Shown here piece after piece: positions 16,000 to 25,382 of a DNA stretch of 64,000 bases. This DNA is from a bacterium HR40 (GTDB lineage: Bacteria; Pseudomonadota; Alphaproteobacteria; Geminicoccales; Geminicoccaceae): NCBI GenBank assembly GCA_002898275.1, contig BEIQ01000001.1:365899-429898 (forward strand), read 5' to 3'. The notes under the pieces were generated by a model. That model was not told the DNA's origin. It ran no database searches and saw only the letters and a list, made by a program, of their open reading frames with translations. How positions within the stretch are numbered: the stretch's first letter is position 1; each line of letters begins with the position of its first letter. Both the position numbers and the translations under genes were made by a program.

Positions 16000-17208
16000 A
16001 TGGACGGACCGCTGTTCCCGCCGCCGCAGGAGATCGCGCGCTACACCGACAAATATTTCTCGAAGACGCGGGCGATCATCGAGCGGTTCGGCGATTGCCG
16101 GGTCACCTACGCGGTGTTCATGCGCCGCCCCGTGCTGTGCACTCCGCGCCTCGCCGTCAGCTGGCTCGAGGGCATGGCAGAAGCCCGCGGCGCCGAGATC
16201 GAGGTCGAGCTGCTCTATCCGGAAGGGGCGTGGGTCGGGGCAGGCGAGCCCATGATGTATATCCATGGCTCCTTCCGCCATCTCGTCGACCTCGAGACCA
16301 TCTTCCTCCAAAAGCTCGGTCCAGCCTGTGTCGCCGCGTTCAACGCCTGGACCATGTGCACCGACCTGCCCTACGTCGGATTTCTCGCCATGGACGCGCG
16401 CCACTGCGCCGGCTCGGAAATGGCGGAGATGATGGCCTATGCGGCGAGCGTGGGTTCCGCCAAGGCGCAGCGCGAGGCCGGTGCTGTCGGGTTCATCGGC
16501 AATGCCACCGATGCCACCGCCCACTACTTCGGCCGCGAGCGTGGTCTCGGGACCATGCCGCACGCGCTCATCGGCTATGCCGGCAGCACCGTGCGGGCGG
16601 CCGAAATGTTCCACGAGACCTTCCCTGACGACCCGCTCTATGTCCTCGTCGACTATTTCGGCCGCGAGGTCACCGATTCGCTGGCGGTCTGCGAGCGCTT
16701 TCCCGAACTCGCGGCCGAGGGGCGACTCGGCGTGCGCCTCGACACTCACGGCGGCCGTTTCGTCGAGGGACTCGACGTCGCGGCCTCTTATGCCGTGCTC
16801 GAGCGTCATGCCCCAGAGGCGATCCGCACCTACCGCACCGAAGAGGAGTTGCGCTGGTTGACCGGCACAGGGGTGACGGCAGCGGCCATCTTCCACGTCC
16901 GCGAAGCGCTCGATCGCGCCGGCTTCCCCAAGGTCAAGATCATCGCCAGCTCCGGCTTCAGCCCGCAGAAATGCAAGCTCATGGCGAGCGTTCGCGCGCC
17001 GATCGACATCATCGGCACCGGCAGCTATCTGCCCGAGCGCTGGAGCGAGACCTACGCTACTGCCGATGTCATCGCCTACGATGGCGTCTATCGCGTGAAG
17101 GTCGGTCGCGAGTTCCTGTTGCCGCCGGAGGCTCGCCCGAAGGACGCGGAAGGGGGATATGCAGCGAGCCCAGCTGCGTTGACGCCACCGCGCGGCCTCC
17201 CCACCTGA
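16000..17208 (+). CDS. pncB: Nicotinate phosphoribosyltransferase-family protein
   Basis: A 402-residue protein of the nicotinate/nicotinamide phosphoribosyltransferase superfamily, which makes nicotinate mononucleotide for NAD salvage. Family features are the N-terminal YTDKYFSKTRAII, the central GFIGNATDATAHYF and the phosphate-binding C-terminal part IIASSGFSPQKCKL with DIIGTGSYLPE. ATG 16000 lies 5 bp after the DAHP synthase stop. The last ~25 residues are Pro/Ala-rich and probably unstructured. Exact substrate preference cannot be read from sequence. Confidence 0.82.
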   Translation: MDGPLFPPPQEIARYTDKYFSKTRAIIERFGDCRVTYAVFMRRPVLCTPRLAVSWLEGMAEARGAEIEVELLYPEGAWVGAGEPMMYIHGSFRHLVDLETIFLQKLGPACVAAFNAWTMCTDLPYVGFLAMDARHCAGSEMAEMMAYAASVGSAKAQREAGAVGFIGNATDATAHYFGRERGLGTMPHALIGYAGSTVRAAEMFHETFPDDPLYVLVDYFGREVTDSLAVCERFPELAAEGRLGVRLDTHGGRFVEGLDVAASYAVLERHAPEAIRTYRTEEELRWLTGTGVTAAAIFHVREALDRAGFPKVKIIASSGFSPQKCKLMASVRAPIDIIGTGSYLPERWSETYATADVIAYDGVYRVKVGREFLLPPEARPKDAEGGYAASPAALTPPRGLPT

Positions 17209-17273
17209 GGCAGGCGGGATGGCGTATCCACGGGTCGAAGTTCCATCGCTCGCCACACCAGAGGGGAGGTCCC

Positions 17274-17891
17274 ATGCGTCTGCACACCAATCCTGCATCG
17301 CCGTTCGGTCGCAAGGTGATGGTGACGGCCCACGAGCTCGGGCTCGCCGACCGCATCACCGTCGAGAACCGTGCGGTCACGCCGGTCCAGCCGAACGAGG
17401 CGGTGGTCGCCGACAATCCCCTCGGCAAGCTGCCCACCCTCGTGCTCGACGACGGCACGCCGCTCTATGACTCGCGGGTGATCTGCGAATATCTCGATTC
17501 CCTGGCGGGCGGGGGGAGGATCTTGCCGCGCGACGGCATGGCCCGCTTCCGCACCTTCAGGTTGCAAGCGCTCGCCGACGGCATGATGGAAGCCGGGGTG
17601 CTCACCCGCTACGAGACCTTCCTGCGCCCCGAGGAGCTGCGCTGGCACGCTTGGGTCGAGCATCAGAAGCTCAAGATCACCCGGGCCCTCGACTGGCTCG
17701 AGGCGCATCCCGCGGAGTATCGCGGCGAGGGAGTGGATCTCGGCCGCATCGCCCTCGGCTGTGCTTTGGGCTATCTCGACTTCCGCTTCGGCGCCGACCG
17801 TTGGCGCGACGGGCGACCGCAGCTCGCCGCTTGGTTCGAGGGGTTCGCGACCCGGCCCTCCATGCAGGCGACGATCCCGCACCAACTCTGA
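17274..17891 (+). CDS. Glutathione S-transferase family protein
   Basis: A 205-residue two-domain GST. The N-terminal thioredoxin fold begins MRLHTNPASPFGRKVMVTAH, with the cis-Pro region GKLPTLVLDDGTPLYDSRVI that binds the gamma-glutamyl moiety, and an all-helical C-terminal domain follows. The strong Shine-Dalgarno GAGGGGAGG supports ATG 17274. A Ser (S9) in the SPFGRK segment is the likely thiol-activating residue, as in beta/omega-related bacterial GSTs. Substrate unknown. Confidence 0.88.
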   Translation: MRLHTNPASPFGRKVMVTAHELGLADRITVENRAVTPVQPNEAVVADNPLGKLPTLVLDDGTPLYDSRVICEYLDSLAGGGRILPRDGMARFRTFRLQALADGMMEAGVLTRYETFLRPEELRWHAWVEHQKLKITRALDWLEAHPAEYRGEGVDLGRIALGCALGYLDFRFGADRWRDGRPQLAAWFEGFATRPSMQATIPHQL

Positions 17892-17941
17892 CGGCGAGGC
17901 GGAGCGGGCGCGGGTGACGACGGGACCGGCTGCCGCCGCGG

Positions 17942-19252
17942 CTAGAGGATGAAGCGCGACAGATCGGCACCGGTGAGCAGCGAGCCCACCTGTTGGCGCA
18001 CATAGTCGCGGTCGATGACGAACCGCTCGCCCGGCCGATCGGAGGCGGTGAAGCTGATCTCTTCGACCAGCTTCTCCATCACCGTCTGCAGACGACGAGC
18101 GCCGATGTTCTCGACCCGGCTGTTGATCTCGTGGGCGAGCTTGGCGATTTCGTCGAGCCCGTCGTCGGTGAACACGAGCTCGACTCCTTCAGCGGCGAGC
18201 AGAGCCGTGTACTGACGCACCAGACTGGCTTCGGGTTCGACCAGAATGCGCCGCAGGTCCTGCTGCCCGAGCGGCTCCAGCTGCACCCGAATCGGCAGCC
18301 GGCCCTGCAGTTCCGGCAAGAGGTCGGAAGGTTTGGCGAGGTGGAAGGCACCGGAGGCGATGAAGAGGATGTGATCGGTGGCGACGGGGCCGTAACGGGT
18401 CGCGACGGTGGTCCCTTCGATGAGGGGGAGGAGATCGCGCTGCACGCCCTCGCGGCTGACGTCGGCACCCATCCGGCCCTCGCGCCCGGTGATCTTGTCG
18501 ATTTCGTCGAGAAACACGATGCCCTGCTGCTCGGTCGCGGCGATCGCCTCGCGCACGACCCGGTCCTGGTCGATCAGCTTGTCCGCCTCCTCGACGACGA
18601 GGAGATCGTAGCTTTCCGCCACCGTCATCCGCCGCTTCTTCGTCCGCTGGCCAAAGGCGCGGCTCAAGATCTCGCTGAGATTGACCATCCCGACCTGGGC
18701 CCCGGGCAATCCCGGAACATCGAAGGTCGGAAACGCCGGGCCGCCGGCATCCAGGAGTTCGATCTCGATCTCGCGATCGGCGAGCGCTCCCTCGCGCAGC
18801 ATGCGGCGGAACTTGTCGCGCGTTTCCCGGTGGGCACCGCTGCCGACGAGAGCGTCGAGGAGTCGCTCTTCGGCATTGCGCTCGGCCTGGGCGGCGACCT
18901 CGCGCCGCAGGCGCTCGCGGGTCATCTTGATCGCCACCTCGAGGAGGTCGCGCACGATGCTCTCGACGTCGCGGCCGACATAGCCGATTTCGGTGAACTT
19001 GGTCGCCTCGACCTTGAGGAAGGGGGCTTGGGCGAGCCGTGCGAGGCGGCGCGCGATCTCGGTCTTGCCGCAACCCGTGGGCCCGATCATCAGGATGTTC
19101 TTCGGCAGCACCTCCTCGCGCAGGCCTTCCTCGAGCTGCTGGCGCCGCCAGCGATTGCGCAGGGCGATCGCCACCGCGCGCTTGGCCGCCTGCTGGCCGA
19201 CGATGTGGCGGTCGAGCTCGTGCACGATCTCGCGCGGGGTGAGCGCCGTCAT
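17942..19252 (-). CDS. hslU: HslU (ClpY), ATPase subunit of the HslUV protease
   Basis: A 436-residue AAA+ unfoldase. Walker A is [14 protein letters not shown] and Walker [11 protein letters not shown]. The family pore segment GYVGRDVES follows Walker A, and the protein ends in the conserved hydrophobic tail LSRFIL that docks into HslV. Its ATG overlaps the hslV stop by 4 bp. It unfolds substrates for the HslV proteolytic chamber in the cytoplasm. It is convergent with the GST gene. Confidence 0.97.
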   Translation of the reverse strand: MTALTPREIVHELDRHIVGQQAAKRAVAIALRNRWRRQQLEEGLREEVLPKNILMIGPTGCGKTEIARRLARLAQAPFLKVEATKFTEIGYVGRDVESIVRDLLEVAIKMTRERLRREVAAQAERNAEERLLDALVGSGAHRETRDKFRRMLREGALADREIEIELLDAGGPAFPTFDVPGLPGAQVGMVNLSEILSRAFGQRTKKRRMTVAESYDLLVVEEADKLIDQDRVVREAIAATEQQGIVFLDEIDKITGREGRMGADVSREGVQRDLLPLIEGTTVATRYGPVATDHILFIASGAFHLAKPSDLLPELQGRLPIRVQLEPLGQQDLRRILVEPEASLVRQYTALLAAEGVELVFTDDGLDEIAKLAHEINSRVENIGARRLQTVMEKLVEEISFTASDRPGERFVIDRDYVRQQVGSLLTGADLSRFIL

Positions 19253-19800
19253 GGCAGGTCGATCTTCTCGAGCACCAGGGCGTGGTTGGTGTAGACGCAG
19301 ATGTCGGCGGCGATGGCCATCGCCTTGCGGGCGATGGCTTCCGCCGTCAGTCCCTCGATGTCGAGCAGCGCACGGGCCGCGGCAAGCGCATAGATGCCGC
19401 CCGAGCCGATGCCGATGAGCCCATCTTCCGGCTCCAGCACGTCGCCGGCACCGGTCACGAGCAGGGACACTTCGGCGTCGGCGACCGCCAGCATCGCCTC
19501 GAGCCGGCGCAGATAGCGGTCGGTCCGCCAGTCCTTGGCCAGCTCCACGCAGGCGCGGGCGAGCTGATTGGGATGCCGCTCGAGCTTGGCCTCGAGGCGC
19601 TCGAGCAGGGTGAAGGCATCCGCGGTGCTGCCGGCGAAGCCGGCGATGATCGAGCCGTCACCGAGGCGACGGACCTTGCGGGCGTTGCCCTTGACGATCG
19701 TCTGGTCGAGGGTGACCTGACCGTCGCCCGCGATCACCACCTGTCGGCCCTTGCGCACGGAGAGGATCGTGGTGCCGTGCCAGCGATGGGGGGTGTGCAC
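19249..19800 (-). CDS. hslV: HslV (ClpQ), proteolytic subunit of the HslUV protease
   Basis: 183 residues from GTG 19800, which has GAGGG about 8 nt upstream. No ATG start is available near the family N-terminus, and the frame extends far upstream only by chance. After removal of nine residues the mature N-terminus would be the catalytic Thr of [10 protein letters not shown]. Also visible are [14 protein letters not shown] and [13 protein letters not shown], typical of the proteasome-beta-like fold. It is coupled to hslU by a 4-bp overlap. Confidence 0.95.
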   Translation of the reverse strand: MHTPHRWHGTTILSVRKGRQVVIAGDGQVTLDQTIVKGNARKVRRLGDGSIIAGFAGSTADAFTLLERLEAKLERHPNQLARACVELAKDWRTDRYLRRLEAMLAVADAEVSLLVTGAGDVLEPEDGLIGIGSGGIYALAAARALLDIEGLTAEAIARKAMAIAADICVYTNHALVLEKIDLP

Positions 19801-19971
19801 CGGGCGTTCCCTCGGGACGTTCTCGGATGCGGACGAGCGCGATGTGGCGGTAGGCGGCCATGGGGTCAAGGCCGGCGTCGAGCGCGGCAAATCACCACCT
19901 GTCGCTACCCCTGTTTGCCGGCGTAGCTGTCCAAAGCGTTGAGGCGAGGAGCGCGATCCGGAGGCCGGGAC

Positions 19972-20349
19972 ATGTCGGGCAAGAGGGTGCTCATCGTCGA
20001 CGACGAGCCGAACATCGTGCTGTCGCTCGAATTCCTCATGAAGAAGGCAGGCTTCGAGGTCGAGGTGGCGCGCAACGGCCGCGAAGCGCTGGCCGCCCTC
20101 GACCGGGATCCGCCCGACCTCCTCTTGCTCGATGTCATGATGCCGGAGATCGACGGTTTCGAGGTGTGCGAGCGCATCCGCGCGCGGCCCGAGTGGCGGC
20201 GCACCCGGATCGTCATGCTGACGGCCCGGGGGCGCGAGAGCGAGCGCGAGCGCGGCCTCGCCCTCGGCGCCGATGCCTACGTGACCAAGCCCTTCTCGAC
20301 CCGGGAGTTGGTGGACAAGGTGCGGGGGATGTTGGAAGGGGAGGGGTGA
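19972..20349 (+). CDS. Stand-alone receiver-domain response regulator
   Basis: A 125-residue single CheY-like receiver without output domain. The phosphoacceptor is D54 ([10 protein letters not shown]), with the acidic pair D10-D11, T84 and K106 (YVTKPFS) all in place, so it should be phosphorylatable. ATG 19972 follows GGAGG. Its stop overlaps the GTG start of the next gene (GTGA). Genes that follow encode a degenerate kinase/exonuclease and an SLC5-type kinase; the latter is the likely phosphodonor by proximity. The downstream target of this receiver is unknown. Confidence 0.9.
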   Translation: MSGKRVLIVDDEPNIVLSLEFLMKKAGFEVEVARNGREALAALDRDPPDLLLLDVMMPEIDGFEVCERIRARPEWRRTRIVMLTARGRESERERGLALGADAYVTKPFSTRELVDKVRGMLEGEG

Positions 20350-22442
20350 ACCGCAGCCGTCGCACGCTCTGGCTCGTCGCGACGATCCTCGGCGGGTCCA
20401 TCGCGCTGCCGGCGTTCGTCTTGGCGGCCCAGTTCTTCGCGGCCGATCCACAGCTCGCCCGCTGGCTGGGGCTGCTCGGCCTGTGGGCGGCCGGGCTGGT
20501 CGGCGTCGGCTTTCTCCTGCTCGACCGCCGACTGCTCTCGGGATTTGCGGAGTTTGCCCGTGCCCTCGACCACGCCTTGGTCGCCGACCCACCCCGCCGC
20601 GATCGCTTGCCAGCGGCAGCGCCGGGGCTCGAGCCCATCGCTGCTCCCCTCGGGCGTCTGCTCGACCGGCTGGACGAGGCGGAGGCGCGGCTCGCTCACG
20701 AGCGACAGCGGGTGGAGCGCGAGCTCGAGGAGCAGCGGCGGCGTCTGGCAGCGATCCTGCGCGATCTCGCTGACGGCCTCGTGTGCTGCGGCATGGACGG
20801 CCGTATCTTGCTCTACAATGACGCCGCCCTCGCCACCCTCGGCGAGGTGGGACCGGTAGGACTCGGGCGATCGCTTTTCGGTCTGGTGCAGCGCAGCGTG
20901 GTCGTCCACCATCTCGCCCTCTTGCGGCGCGCGGCGCTCCGCCATGCCGCGGCGCCGGTGAGCGAGCCGTTCGTGGCCGGCACGGTGGGCGGCGAACGCA
21001 TCCTGCGTTGCCGCCTGTCTTTGATCATGGAACCGGGAGCGCTGCCCGAGGGCTTCGTGTTGGTCTTCGAAGACGCAGGAGCGGACGCGCTTCGCCTCGG
21101 CGGTGAGCTGTTCCTCGAGCGGGCGACGAGTCGCTGGCGCGGTCCGCTGGCCAGCCTGCGGGCAGCGGCGGAGGTCCTGCAGGAGCGGCTGGCTGCCGAC
21201 GACGAGGCCACCGGCTTTCTCAGGATCGTGCTCGAGGAGAGCCTCCGCCTCGACCGCGAGCTCAACGCGCTCGGCGATTCGGCGCGGCGATTTTTGCTCG
21301 ATCGCTCCCCTCTCTACGACGTCGAAGTCGGGGATGTGGTCGAGCTTTTGCGCGAGCGTCTCGAGGAGGGTCGCCGCGGCCCCGAACTGTCGGCGCCAGC
21401 GGCGCCGCTTTGGCTCGCGGCCGACAGTTTCGCCCTCTGCGAGTTCCTCGCCGCTTTCCTCCTCTGGCTCGCCGGCTTCGGTGTCGAACGGGTGCGTATC
21501 GAAGGCCGACGCGCCGACGAGCGCGTCCTGCTCGAGGTTTCCTGGCGAGGGCCGGTGCCCGGTTCGCGCGCCTTCGAAGAGTGGCTCGACCGCCCCCTCT
21601 TCCCGCGGCTGGGCTTGACCGCCCGCGACCTCGCGGCACGCCACGGCAGCACCCCATGGATCGCCCCCGATGCCGGACGTTCGGGCGGCTTTCTGCGGCT
21701 CGACCTGCCGCCCCCGCGCGGCCTGCACCCGGTCGACCGGCGGTTCGTCCTACCACCGCGGCCGGAGTTCTACGACTTCCGTCTTCTGGAACAGCCTCCC
21801 GCCAATCTCGCCGATACGCCGCTCGACCGCTTGACGTGCGTGGTCTTCGACACCGAGACCACCGGCCTCGACCCGTCGCAGGACGAGCTCGTCCAGATCA
21901 GCGCCGTACGCGTCGTGAGCGGCCGGATCCTGCGCGGCGAGACCTTCGATGCCCTCGTCGATCCGGGCCGTCCCATCCCCCTCGCAGCGAGCCGCATCCA
22001 CGGGATCACCGACGACATGGTAGCCGGCCGACCGCCGCCGCCCCTGGTCGTCGCACGCTTCGCCGAGTTCGCCCGCGATGCCGTGCTCATCGCCCACAAT
22101 GCGGCCTTCGACCTCGCCTTCCTGCGTCGCTGGGAGGGCGAGGCCGGCGTCCGCTTCGACCAGCCGGTGCTCGATACCCTCCTCTTGTCAGCGGTTCTGC
22201 ACGAGGATATCGACGATCACAGTCTCGACGGCATTGCCGAACGGCTTGGCGTGGAGATCCGTGCCCGGCACAATGCGCTCGGCGATGCCGTGGCGACGGC
22301 GGAGGTGTTCGTGCGGCTGATCGAGCTCTTGCGCCATCGCGGGATTCGCACCCTCGGCGAGGCCCTCGCGGCCAGCCGGCGGGCGGCCCTGCGCCGACAG
22401 CGGCTCGCCGCCGACCGGGAAGCGGCGGCAAGGGGTGAATGA
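20346..22442 (+). CDS. Degenerate sensor-kinase module fused to DEDDh 3'-5' exonuclease (DnaQ-like)
   Basis: A 698-residue protein starting at GTG 20346 with a strong Shine-Dalgarno. Two N-terminal membrane helices (about 10-32 and 40-60) are followed by a coiled coil (105-135), a PAS-like domain (135-245) and a DHp-like helix pair (255-320). In the last, the phosphoacceptor His is replaced (S262 in [12 protein letters not shown]). The next part (350-455) lacks clear ATP-binding boxes. Residues 497-680 are a DnaQ-family exonuclease with all catalytic residues: D502 and E504 ([10 protein letters not shown]), D589, H642 and D647. So a membrane-anchored, probably kinase-dead sensor is tethered to an apparently active nuclease. 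Similar exonuclease genes neighbour SLC5-type kinases elsewhere. Confidence 0.85.
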   Translation: MNRSRRTLWLVATILGGSIALPAFVLAAQFFAADPQLARWLGLLGLWAAGLVGVGFLLLDRRLLSGFAEFARALDHALVADPPRRDRLPAAAPGLEPIAAPLGRLLDRLDEAEARLAHERQRVERELEEQRRRLAAILRDLADGLVCCGMDGRILLYNDAALATLGEVGPVGLGRSLFGLVQRSVVVHHLALLRRAALRHAAAPVSEPFVAGTVGGERILRCRLSLIMEPGALPEGFVLVFEDAGADALRLGGELFLERATSRWRGPLASLRAAAEVLQERLAADDEATGFLRIVLEESLRLDRELNALGDSARRFLLDRSPLYDVEVGDVVELLRERLEEGRRGPELSAPAAPLWLAADSFALCEFLAAFLLWLAGFGVERVRIEGRRADERVLLEVSWRGPVPGSRAFEEWLDRPLFPRLGLTARDLAARHGSTPWIAPDAGRSGGFLRLDLPPPRGLHPVDRRFVLPPRPEFYDFRLLEQPPANLADTPLDRLTCVVFDTETTGLDPSQDELVQISAVRVVSGRILRGETFDALVDPGRPIPLAASRIHGITDDMVAGRPPPPLVVARFAEFARDAVLIAHNAAFDLAFLRRWEGEAGVRFDQPVLDTLLLSAVLHEDIDDHSLDGIAERLGVEIRARHNALGDAVATAEVFVRLIELLRHRGIRTLGEALAASRRAALRRQRLAADREAAARGE

Positions 22443-22644
22443 GACGACCCGCAACCGGCTCGTCGTGCTGGCGATCGTTGCCGCGTTGCTGTTCGGCTAT
22501 CCGACATTCGCCGTGTTCGATGCCTTCGGGCGCTGTTGCCTCGCGGGTGCCCTGCCCCTCTGGATCTTCCTCGCCTGGGCGACGGTGATCGCCTGTACCT
22601 TCGCGATCGTCGGCGGCCGGACGGGGGAACGGAGACGGCGATGA
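22435..22644 (+). CDS. Small two-helix membrane protein
   Basis: A 69-residue protein with two hydrophobic helices (about residues 8-28 and 38-60) and a basic C-terminus. It starts at GTG 22435, overlapping the exonuclease stop by 8 bp, and its stop overlaps the ATG of the SLC5-type kinase. It resembles the tiny membrane proteins encoded beside sodium:solute symporters and may be an accessory subunit of the following transporter-like sensor. No catalytic residues. Confidence 0.75.
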   Translation: MNETTRNRLVVLAIVAALLFGYPTFAVFDAFGRCCLAGALPLWIFLAWATVIACTFAIVGGRTGERRRR

Positions 22645-25370
22645 TCGCGGTCTCGGTCGGAGTCGCCACCGCGATCCTCTATCTGGCGCTGCTCTTCGCG
22701 CTGGCGAGCTGGGGCGACCGACAGGCCGATCGCGGCCAGAGTGTCATCGATCATCCACTGATCTACACGCTTTCCCTCGCGGTCTATTTCACCGCCTGGA
22801 CCTTTTTCGGCAGTGTGGGGTTGGCGCAGGGCGCCGGGATCGCCTTCCTGCCCATCTATCTCGGCCCCACCATCGTCGCTCTGCTCTTTCCTGTCCTGCT
22901 CGCGCGGATGCTGCGCATTGCGCGGGCTTATGGCATCACCTCGATCGCCGACTTCATCGCTGCCCGCTACGGCAAGAGCAGCCTGCTCGGCGGCCTCGTC
23001 ACCTCGGTGGCGATGATCGGCATCGTGCCCTATGTGTCGCTGCAGCTCAAAGCGGTGGCAAGCAGCGTCGATGCGCTCTTCGGGCCGTCGGTGAGCCACA
23101 CTCTCGCTGGCTGGGGTCCGGATACAGCGCTGCTCGTGACCCTCCTGCTCGCCCTTTTCAGCATCCTCTTCGGCACCCGCCACATCGACGCCACCGAACA
23201 CCACCAGGGAATGGTGCTGGCGATCGCCTTCGAGAGCGTGGTCAAGCTCGCGACGTTCCTCGCCGTCGGCGCCTTCGTGACGTGGGGCCTTTACGACGGC
23301 ATCGGCGACCTGGTGGTGCGGCTCGAAGCCATCGGCCGGACGGAGTTGCTCACCTTCGCCGGCACCGGCATGACCTATCTCGACTGGTTCGCCCACACGC
23401 TGCTCGCCGCTCTGGCGTTCGTCGCGCTGCCCCGCCAGTTCCAGGTCGCGGTGATCGAGAACGTCGATCCCGACCATGTGCGTACCGCGAGCTGGCTATT
23501 CCCCCTCTACACCCTCGTGATCAACGTGTTCGTGCTGCCCGTCGCCATCGCCGGTGTGCTGAGCGGGGTGAGCGGCGATATGACCATGGTCCGTTTGCCG
23601 CTCGCCGAGGGTTTCCCCTTGATCGCCTTCCTCGCCTTCGTCGGTGGCCTGTCGGCTGCGACTGCCATGGTCATCGTCGAGACCATCGCGATCTCCACCA
23701 TGATCTCCAACGATCTGGTGATGCCGGTGCTGCTGCGCATCGAGCGCTTGCGGCTGGCTCGACGTCCCGATCTCACCGGGCTCGTGCTGGCGATCCGCCG
23801 GCTCTCGATCTTCGGCATCCTGCTCGCTGGCTATGCGTTCTTCCATCTCGTGGCCGAACAGTTCCAGCTGGTGTCGATCGGCCTCATTTCCTTTGCCGCG
23901 GTGGCCCAATTCGCGCCCCTCATCCTCTTCGCCCTGTACTGGCGGGAAGCGAGCCGCGCGGGTGCGGTGGCAGGCCTGCTCGCTGGCTTCGCGATCTGGC
24001 TCTACACCCTCGTGGTGCCGGCCTTCGCTCTGGCGGGTTGGCTCGACCCGCAAATCCTCGAGGCCGGGCCGTTCGACATCGCCTTGCTCCGGCCCCAAGC
24101 GCTGTTCGGCCTCGAGGGCTTGGCTCCCGTGACCCATGCCGTGCTGTGGAGCCTCGGCACCAATCTCGTGGTGTTCGTGACCGTGTCGCTGCTCTCCCGC
24201 CGCAGCGATCTCGAGCGCTTGCAGGGCATGCTCTATGTCGACGTCGACCAGGCCGAGCGCTCGACTCGGCTGTGGCGCGGGGAGACGCGAGTCGCTGCCC
24301 TCAAGGAGCTGCTCGTGCGCTTCCTCGGTCAGGAGGCGACCGCGGCCCTGTTCGCGCGCGAGGAACGACGGCGAGGCCATCGGCTCGAGGCTGGCGATCG
24401 CGCCGACGCCGAACTCGTCCAGCTGGCCGAACGCCAGCTCGCGCGGGCGATCGGTGCCGCCTCGGCGAGGATCGTCGTGGGTTCGGTGGTGCGCGGCGAG
24501 GTGATCGGCCCCGATGCGCTTTTGGAGATCCTCGACGAGACCTCGCAGGCGATCGAAGCCAGCCAGCGCCTCGAGCAGAAGTCGCGCGAGCTCGAACGCC
24601 TTGCCGCCGAACTGCGGGAGGCCAACGAGCGCCTGCGCCAGCTGGACCAGCTCAAGGACGATTTCATCGCCACCGTGAGCCACGAGCTGCGCACGCCGCT
24701 GACCGCGATCCGCTCGTTCTCCGAAATCCTGCTCGACAATCCCGACCTCCCCCAAGAGGAGCGGCAGCGTTTCGTCGAGATCATCGTCCACGAAACGGAG
24801 CGTCTCACCCGCCTCATCGACGATGTGCTCGATTTGTCGCGGATCGAATCCGGTCGCATGGAATGGCAAGTCACGGAGTGCGACCTGCGGGCCATCGTCG
24901 AGGATGCGATCCGACGCTGCGAGGGTCTTTTCCGCGAGCATGGGATCGAGGTCACGGCCGACTTCGGCGTCTCCCGGGCGCCGGTGCGCTGCGACCGCGA
25001 CCGCATCGTCCAGGTGCTCCTGAACCTCTTTTCCAACGCTGCCAAATTCGTCCCTGCGGGTCAGGGGCGGATCCACATCGAGCTGCGCAACCTCGGTACC
25101 GACTATCTCGTCCGCGTCGAGGACAACGGCCCGGGTGTGCCGAAGGAGATGCGGGAGGCCATCTTCGAGAAGTTCCGCCAAGTGACCTCGGCCCTCACCG
25201 ACAAGCCCCGCGGCAGCGGGCTCGGGCTCGCCATCTGCCGCGAGATCGTCCAGCACTTCCGCGGCCGCATCTGGTGCGAGGAGTCCCGCCTCGGCGGGGC
25301 TGCCATCTGCTTCACCCTGCTGCAGGCGGCGGCAGCTGCAGAAGCGGAGCCGCGGCGGCGGGTCGCCTGA
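22641..25370 (+). CDS. SLC5 (sodium:solute symporter)-type sensor histidine kinase, CrbS-like
   Basis: A 909-residue protein. Residues ~1-550 form a 12-13 helix sodium:solute symporter domain (ALPRQFQVAVIENVDPDHV is typical). A linker resembling the STAC domain (about 570-640) and a coiled coil follow. The kinase core has phosphoacceptor H681 (VSHELRTPLTAIRSF), an N-box (NLFSNAAKF), G1 (DNGPGVP) and G2 (GSGLGLAI). CrbS/MxtR proteins of this layout control acetate use in gammaproteobacteria through response regulator CrbR. The ligand here is unknown. The only receiver in the cluster is the stand-alone one at 19972. Confidence 0.9.
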   Translation: MIAVSVGVATAILYLALLFALASWGDRQADRGQSVIDHPLIYTLSLAVYFTAWTFFGSVGLAQGAGIAFLPIYLGPTIVALLFPVLLARMLRIARAYGITSIADFIAARYGKSSLLGGLVTSVAMIGIVPYVSLQLKAVASSVDALFGPSVSHTLAGWGPDTALLVTLLLALFSILFGTRHIDATEHHQGMVLAIAFESVVKLATFLAVGAFVTWGLYDGIGDLVVRLEAIGRTELLTFAGTGMTYLDWFAHTLLAALAFVALPRQFQVAVIENVDPDHVRTASWLFPLYTLVINVFVLPVAIAGVLSGVSGDMTMVRLPLAEGFPLIAFLAFVGGLSAATAMVIVETIAISTMISNDLVMPVLLRIERLRLARRPDLTGLVLAIRRLSIFGILLAGYAFFHLVAEQFQLVSIGLISFAAVAQFAPLILFALYWREASRAGAVAGLLAGFAIWLYTLVVPAFALAGWLDPQILEAGPFDIALLRPQALFGLEGLAPVTHAVLWSLGTNLVVFVTVSLLSRRSDLERLQGMLYVDVDQAERSTRLWRGETRVAALKELLVRFLGQEATAALFAREERRRGHRLEAGDRADAELVQLAERQLARAIGAASARIVVGSVVRGEVIGPDALLEILDETSQAIEASQRLEQKSRELERLAAELREANERLRQLDQLKDDFIATVSHELRTPLTAIRSFSEILLDNPDLPQEERQRFVEIIVHETERLTRLIDDVLDLSRIESGRMEWQVTECDLRAIVEDAIRRCEGLFREHGIEVTADFGVSRAPVRCDRDRIVQVLLNLFSNAAKFVPAGQGRIHIELRNLGTDYLVRVEDNGPGVPKEMREAIFEKFRQVTSALTDKPRGSGLGLAICREIVQHFRGRIWCEESRLGGAAICFTLLQAAAAAEAEPRRRVA

Positions 25371-25382
25371 CGCCAGGCCGGT

